64,000 nt of DNA from Apostichopus japonicus (taxonomy: Eukaryota > Echinodermata > Holothuroidea > Aspidochirotida > Stichopodidae), in NCBI RefSeq assembly GCF_037975245.1, contig NC_092577.1:7657001-7721000 (forward strand), given 5' to 3'. The notes beneath the pieces are model-generated. The model had not been told where the DNA came from, ran no database searches, and saw only the letters and a list, made by a program, of their open reading frames with translations. Within the stretch, counting starts at the first letter, position 1. Each line of letters begins with the position of its first letter. Shown here piece after piece: positions 59,228 to 64,000 of the stretch. Both the position numbers and the translations under genes were made by a program.

Positions 59228-59306
59228 CTGCAAATACTTGTACTGAAACGGAGGAAGAATGGAATGGAGAGGTGTAGGAGGGTCGAGGACATAGCAACAT
59301 TCTTTA
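59228..59306 (-). CDS. Candidate upstream exon of the host gene
   Basis: A locally GC-richer 79-bp stretch with an acceptor GCTGTTTCGTCCAG and a donor GCAG/GTTTGT. Two frames are open. The one that exits in phase 2, as the exon at 58645-58721 needs, contains NVAMSSTLLHLSIPFFL. The other reads ECCYVLDPPTPLHSILPP and looks more protein-like but does not fit the phase. The call is tentative. Confidence 0.25.
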
Positions 59307-59309
59307 CTG

Positions 59310-61660
59310 GACGAAACAGCTGATCCTCCCGGGTGATTTCAGTAAAAAGGTTAACACAAAATGTTGCAATAACATGAACAAGGCAAATGTACCAAGATTC
59401 CTTATTATTACGTATGTATTCGTTATCGCCCTTTAATAATGTTATAAGATTGCACGCATTTTTTTGTTGTCATTGATCTTAATGAAATTGTACAAACTTC
59501 TAACATTTTTGTGGAGTTGAAAAGAATGTATTTAACCATACCATTACACAATCGAATCTTTCTATTGAACGATGTTCTCAGTGAAGAACTGCATCTGTCC
59601 CAAATATCAGACTTCCTTCATACAACTTCCTGGTCATATTTTATTAAGAACCACACTATAACGCGATCTTTGTTGATTTGCAAAAGAAATGTTTAATGAA
59701 AGAACAAACACTGAGGGGCAGTGGAGCATGTGACTTTGATTTTACGCAAGAAACCATTAGCCTCTGACATTATGTTAATAATCTCAAAATGAATACTCTG
59801 TGCGTTCATCTTCACAAATTAAAATATTTTAATGTTTTCAACAAAAAGTTTCTTTATACCGGTACTTTTGAACTGCATGTTTTATCATTATAATTTTTTT
59901 ATAGCAATGTTTTAGACATGAATGCACTTGTTACAAAAACACAACGACAAGGGAGAACTTTTAATTACAAAGTTGGCAACTGGTAATTTCCATTAAAAAA
60001 CGGAGGCCACTTTCCAGGGTTATCAGGATAGTGGCAAAGCATGTGCCCAATCAACCCCCACCCCTAACCCACACACACACCTCTTGCATGGCTTTGTCGC
60101 CCTTGACACGGTAAATGGACGGTATCATCGCAAACATTTGCAGTGAATTCTACACTAAGTGTATTTATACTGGTGACTTAACCTACAAGTAAATAGACCA
60201 AAAATATATGGATTGTGGTGTGACATGTGGGGATTTTACAACAATCGTTTTACCTCTTTTTCAGCAATCCGATTTTGTTTTGGTCATATCATTAAAAATG
60301 TTATGATTTTCTGGCAAAAACCATTAAAGATCGACCACACACACATCTGGCATCTGGCCGATATGAATTAACCAGACTGGTGGTAGGGGTAGAGGGAGGG
60401 TGTGAAACCTTGAACTTTTGTGGTAGCATAGTATTATTCATTATGATTGTTATGATTGCTAAGAGTTTGGTAAAATACATAAATGTTGTTAAAGGAGATA
60501 TGCGTTGTAAATATCACCCTCTCCTTACAATATGGCGACTCATCAAGCTAAGCTGTTTTTCAGTCTGTCTTAACTAAACCAAATGCCGAGACCTTAATAC
60601 TAAAACCAGTATGTATTCTGTGAAAAGAATATTTGACAGCCCTGGTAATATGTTGTTCACTTCAAAATCTAAGAAAAGGATAATGTTCATACTGTTACGA
60701 GGGCCCATTGTAGCCTAACGCTAGTCACTACTAGTGAGGAACCTAATGTTATAATATAGAAAGTATTTGAAATTGCCAACGTGATAAATCAATATTTGAG
60801 AAATTAGGTCGGGTTACCGTGTCAGAATGTTATGATACACGATTGTTCTGGTATATTCCTTATGATGACACGCTGGTCTCGGGTTAACGTCGGTTTAGAA
60901 GTCCCCGTTGAGATATCGATACCAAGATTGATTCTACAAGATGCAAGACAGAATTTCTTCTGCGTGGGTCCCACCAGATAGAAAGAATAGGTGGCCCAAA
61001 GTGGCCCAATGTGGCCCTATATATGAGTCTAAAGAATTGGATATTGATACAGACTATATACGTGCCTTGTAACATGACATTTCAAGCTCATGATTATATC
61101 ATATCCAGCATAAATTGGTTTAAGAAAAAAAAACATATAGTATACTACATAAAAGTGGTGACAATATATATCCAAATTCTACTCAAGATTATATGACTGG
61201 ATTTTAAGCAACAGCTAAAAAAAGGTTACCATGGTAACACAACATATTGTAATTAGCAAACAGTTTGCCTGTTTCTCCCAAAACACAACTTACAGAATAT
61301 CTGCTGTAGGCTACTCCCTCCTTTCACAAGATAAATCTCACTAATTGTATGTCAATCCCTCTCCTTATGTTCCTCTTATCTATACTCAAACCACAATGGA
61401 GTTAATGTACACAAGACCAGTGTTTTAAGACCAGTGTTTTATCTTATTTAGCTATTCCCTGCTCTAAGCAAAATAAAGATAACCCTTTCACCTAAGCCTC
61501 TAAATATTTTGGAATTTGCTGGTCTGGGCAAGAATTACAGTTCCCCACGTTATAATTCTATCACTCTGAGAAAGAGTTGATTAACTCTTGCCTGGTATCT
61601 GTAATGTACATGACTTGTATATCTACTGGATGAAAGATTGGGCAAAGTAATTGATTTCCG
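59310..61660. other. Stretch with no supported gene
   Basis: No further exon supported. At about 60965-61045 an inverted, partial copy of the repeat at 62355-62425 is visible (CCAGATAGAAAGAATAGGTG and GGCCC words). Confidence 0.4.
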
Positions 61661-61662
61661 AT

Positions 61663-61713
61663 ATGGAGGTGGATGAAATTCCGGAGATTCACCATGCGGG
61701 ATCATCTCACAAG
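61663..61713 (+). CDS. Candidate first coding exon of a plus-strand gene
   Basis: The ATG in context CCGATATGG opens 17 codons, MEVDEIPEIHHAGSSHK, that end at the donor CAAG/GTAGGC (61714). Phase 0 exit fits the candidate exon at 63718. The opposite strand is also open here (HPPPYRKSITLPNLSS), with only a GC donor, so the strand is not settled. Confidence 0.25.
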
Positions 61714-62209
61714 GTAGGCATACATGTAAATCATTTTGCAATGTTTTACTAACTTAGGAATTTACTCACTTTCCTATTCAACAATTAACGTTAACAAATG
61801 ATTCTTGCAATTTTGCTATGTACCAATAGGTCTAATCAAGTAAAGACTCATGAATGATAAATTATAACAAGCGACATTTGTTTAATAATGTTTTCGATAC
61901 TATCTACTGTAATTTTACCTAAAGATGTTACATTGTTTAGCACCTAAAAGAGTCTAAGGTCATCGCCCACAGAGAAGAAATGCTCTTGCTAATAATAAAA
62001 GGATGCATTGACAATGACTGATGATACTTTCTTCCATTCAAATTCAAAGTTAAAAAAATAAAAACTGATTGGCAGGATATATTTGCTCTATCGATTAATA
62101 TTCCACTTTTCCTGTGTTTGTTAGATGTAAAAGTTTCTTTTATACAACAGTTACAACAGTTAATTCAGGATGTTCTTGGTTGTTATAGATTGGTTTCTTG
62201 TGGTATATT

Positions 62210-63240
62210 AACTATTTAAACTGCATCATTTTTGTTACATGTGGTGGGCCCTTTGCAGAAGAAATTTTGTATTGCATTGGCATTTCTTTACTTTGTGGAA
62301 TGTTACAGATGTCATGTCACAAGGCACATATAGTCTGCCTCAATACACAATTCATTAGGCCCATATAGGGCCGCATTGGGCCACCTATTCTTTCTATCTG
62401 GTAGGACCTATGCAGAAGAAAATTTGTCATACATTGGCAGTTCTTTACTTTGTGGAAAGTACCTTTTCATTTGATATTGGTTTTGTGTGGTACCAGCTAT
62501 GATTGATCATAGCCTATTTGGGGGCCCTTTTTATAGTGTTTCTGTTGGCCCCTTTGTAGCAGAAAATTTGTCTGGAATGATGATTTCCATAGTCTTTAAG
62601 ATCAACCCCAACATTCCAAACCGGTTTTGAGTGGTACCTTGCATATTTAATCTGGGTCAATGCTACGATAATGGGCATTTGGGCCATATTTGGGGGCGTC
62701 TGGCGGGCCCTTGGCAGCAGAAAATTTGTCTGGCATTGGCCATTCAGTACTTTGTGGCATTCATGCATTAAGTTGACATTGGTTTCAAGTGGTACCTTGT
62801 TCGTTTGATAAAATGAATTTTTAAGGGCTCTTTTGGGCGTCTGGCTGGCCCTTTGCAGCAGAAAATTGTCTGGCAGGATGATTTTCATAGTCTGTAAGAT
62901 TAACCCGAGCGTTCCAAACCAGTTTTGAGTGGTAACCTGCATATTTAATCTGGGTCAATGCTACGATAATGGACAATTGGGCCATATTTGGGGGCGCCTG
63001 ACGGGCCCTTTGCAGCAGAAAATTTGCCTGGCATGGGCCATTCAGTACTATGTGGCATTCATGCATTAAGTTGACATTGGTTTCAAGTGGTACCTCGTTC
63101 GTTTGATCAAATGCATTTTTGGGCCCCCTTTAACCGGCTCCAGGGGCCACATGCAGCAGAGGGACCCAGGCAGACATTCACTTTTGGATATACTGGGTTT
63201 TTCCCCAAATGTTCCAATACTCAGATATTGGTACCTCGTT
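62210..63240. repeat. Tandem array with 299-bp higher-order unit
   Basis: GCAGCAGAAAATTTGTCTGG words recur at about 62557, 62713, 62856 and 63012, with older versions at about 62258 and 62411. Alternating half-units of about 150 bp form a 299-bp unit: 62557 pairs with 62856, and 62713 with 63012. The minus-strand frames through it repeat the same peptide pieces and are not called as genes. Confidence 0.85.
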
Positions 63241-63717
63241 CGTTTGATCAAAGTGCACTGGGCTACCGGGCTATTAGTATCATCCTACCTTATACATGTA
63301 TTGCACAGCTCTAAGTAAAACATCACTCTGGCTAATGTAAAGAATATATATATATATATAGGTTACGTACCTTGTATCTATTTAGCATAATAAATATATA
63401 TTTACCAAACAGTTGCAAGTTTGTTTTAATGTAAAAGCTTTTTTTTTCTTTACAATCGTTTGTTTTCTGTATTTATTCACTGAGTGGCTGAAAGAAGCGC
63501 TTTAAAATATTTCACTAATATTTATATGAAGTAAGGGCCATAGCGGACACATCAACTCAATGTACACAGATATGCCATATAAAAGAAATATTGATGAACT
63601 TTAAATAATTTATATTTTTTCGAACAAAACGTTCTTGTGTCAACCTGTCCGCTGCTACAACATTGACAAATAATAATTTAAGGTTATTTTATTCATAAAA
63701 GGGGTCTCCCTGTTTAG

Positions 63718-63779
63718 ATCCCTCCCTACGGACGCAAGCCATATTTGGACCCACGCCCCTCACTTTCAAAGAAAACAAT
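63718..63779 (+). CDS. Candidate second exon of a plus-strand gene
   Basis: The acceptor GGGGTCTCCCTGTTTAG is strong and the donor AAT/GTAAGA good. In phase 0 the 62 bases read IPPYGRKPYLDPRPSLSKKT plus two bases. It could follow 61663-61713. There is no homology evidence, and the rest would lie past the window end. Confidence 0.3.
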
Positions 63780-64000
63780 GTAAGAAAGGGTAAACACTTT
63801 ATAGTGTTGTGAAAAGTCATATCAATGTAAGCCTAAAAAAAGCTTATCTGGCTATTAAGACGAGGACGAAAGACGAGGCTTTCCCCTCACACCAATGAGG
63901 CTGGTCACGTGACTGGTTAAATATCAGTAAAGTCAACTCTAAATAATGTCAAATGTTTTATACAGTGACGGTGTAAGTGTCAAACTTGGGAGAAACAACC

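Noticed and set aside
59228-59460. Longer minus-strand open frame with a hydrophobic stretch upstream of the 59.2-kb candidate exon
   Set aside because: No acceptor in a plausible place and AT-rich sequence; likely chance.
62514-63066. Minus-strand frames of 142 and 81 codons
   Set aside because: They read through the 299-bp tandem array and repeat the same peptide pieces.

Overview
The window is AT-rich, repeat-dense eukaryotic DNA of the kind found in a marine invertebrate. The evidence is GT-AG introns of several kb, very small exons, many non-autonomous DNA transposons, foldback elements, minisatellites and homopolymer G/C runs. The two recognisable multicopy protein families (SAMD3-like, and a CxC-tailed family with a CYRRF motif) are ones I associate from memory with fish, echinoderm and cnidarian genomes. 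An echinoderm is my best guess, with low confidence. No tRNA, rRNA or CRISPR array was seen.

Host genes. Four minus-strand exons with strong splice sites and matching phases (58645-58721, 45308-45366, 32930-32965, 23363-23425 ending in TAA, poly(A) signal at 23253-23258) form the 3' end of an unidentified host gene. Its introns are about 13.3, 12.3 and 9.5 kb, so most of 23-58 kb is intron. Weaker candidate exons lie at 59228-59306 (minus), and at 61663-61713 and 63718-63779 (plus, the possible start of a divergent gene).

Mobile-element cargo. Two elements with CACTG termini and TA flanks sit in the last two host introns: 26042-31991 (5950 bp) and 33753-37486 (3734 bp). Each carries, in + orientation and antisense to the host gene, a copy of the same SAMD3-like gene. 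The first copy (27977-30593, three exons) is intact except for a frame break at an A7 run. The second (35450-35922) is a clear pseudogene. No transposase was recognised in either. This repeated pairing of TIRs and cargo is the main finding.

Other elements. hAT-like non-autonomous elements with 8-bp target duplications lie at 9249-10241, 56341-58517 (with two other elements nested inside), 25202-25579 and 26684-27049; the last is nested in the first CACTG element. A further hAT-like family is at 6959-7309 and 57798-58202. Two foldback elements have arms built from short tandem units: 48122-49470 (6-bp target duplication CAGTGA) and 56675-57738. A minus-strand remnant of a Cys-tailed multicopy gene is at 50987-52933, with a frame break, an in-frame TGA at a Cys position and a missing middle.

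The first 23 kb hold no gene I can support: only dispersed repeats, old duplications and minisatellites. Arrays of note are the 48-bp E-box repeat (22097-22400), the ACGTACGT palindrome array (43866-44072), the 12-bp array (47437-47692) and the 299-bp array (62210-63240).
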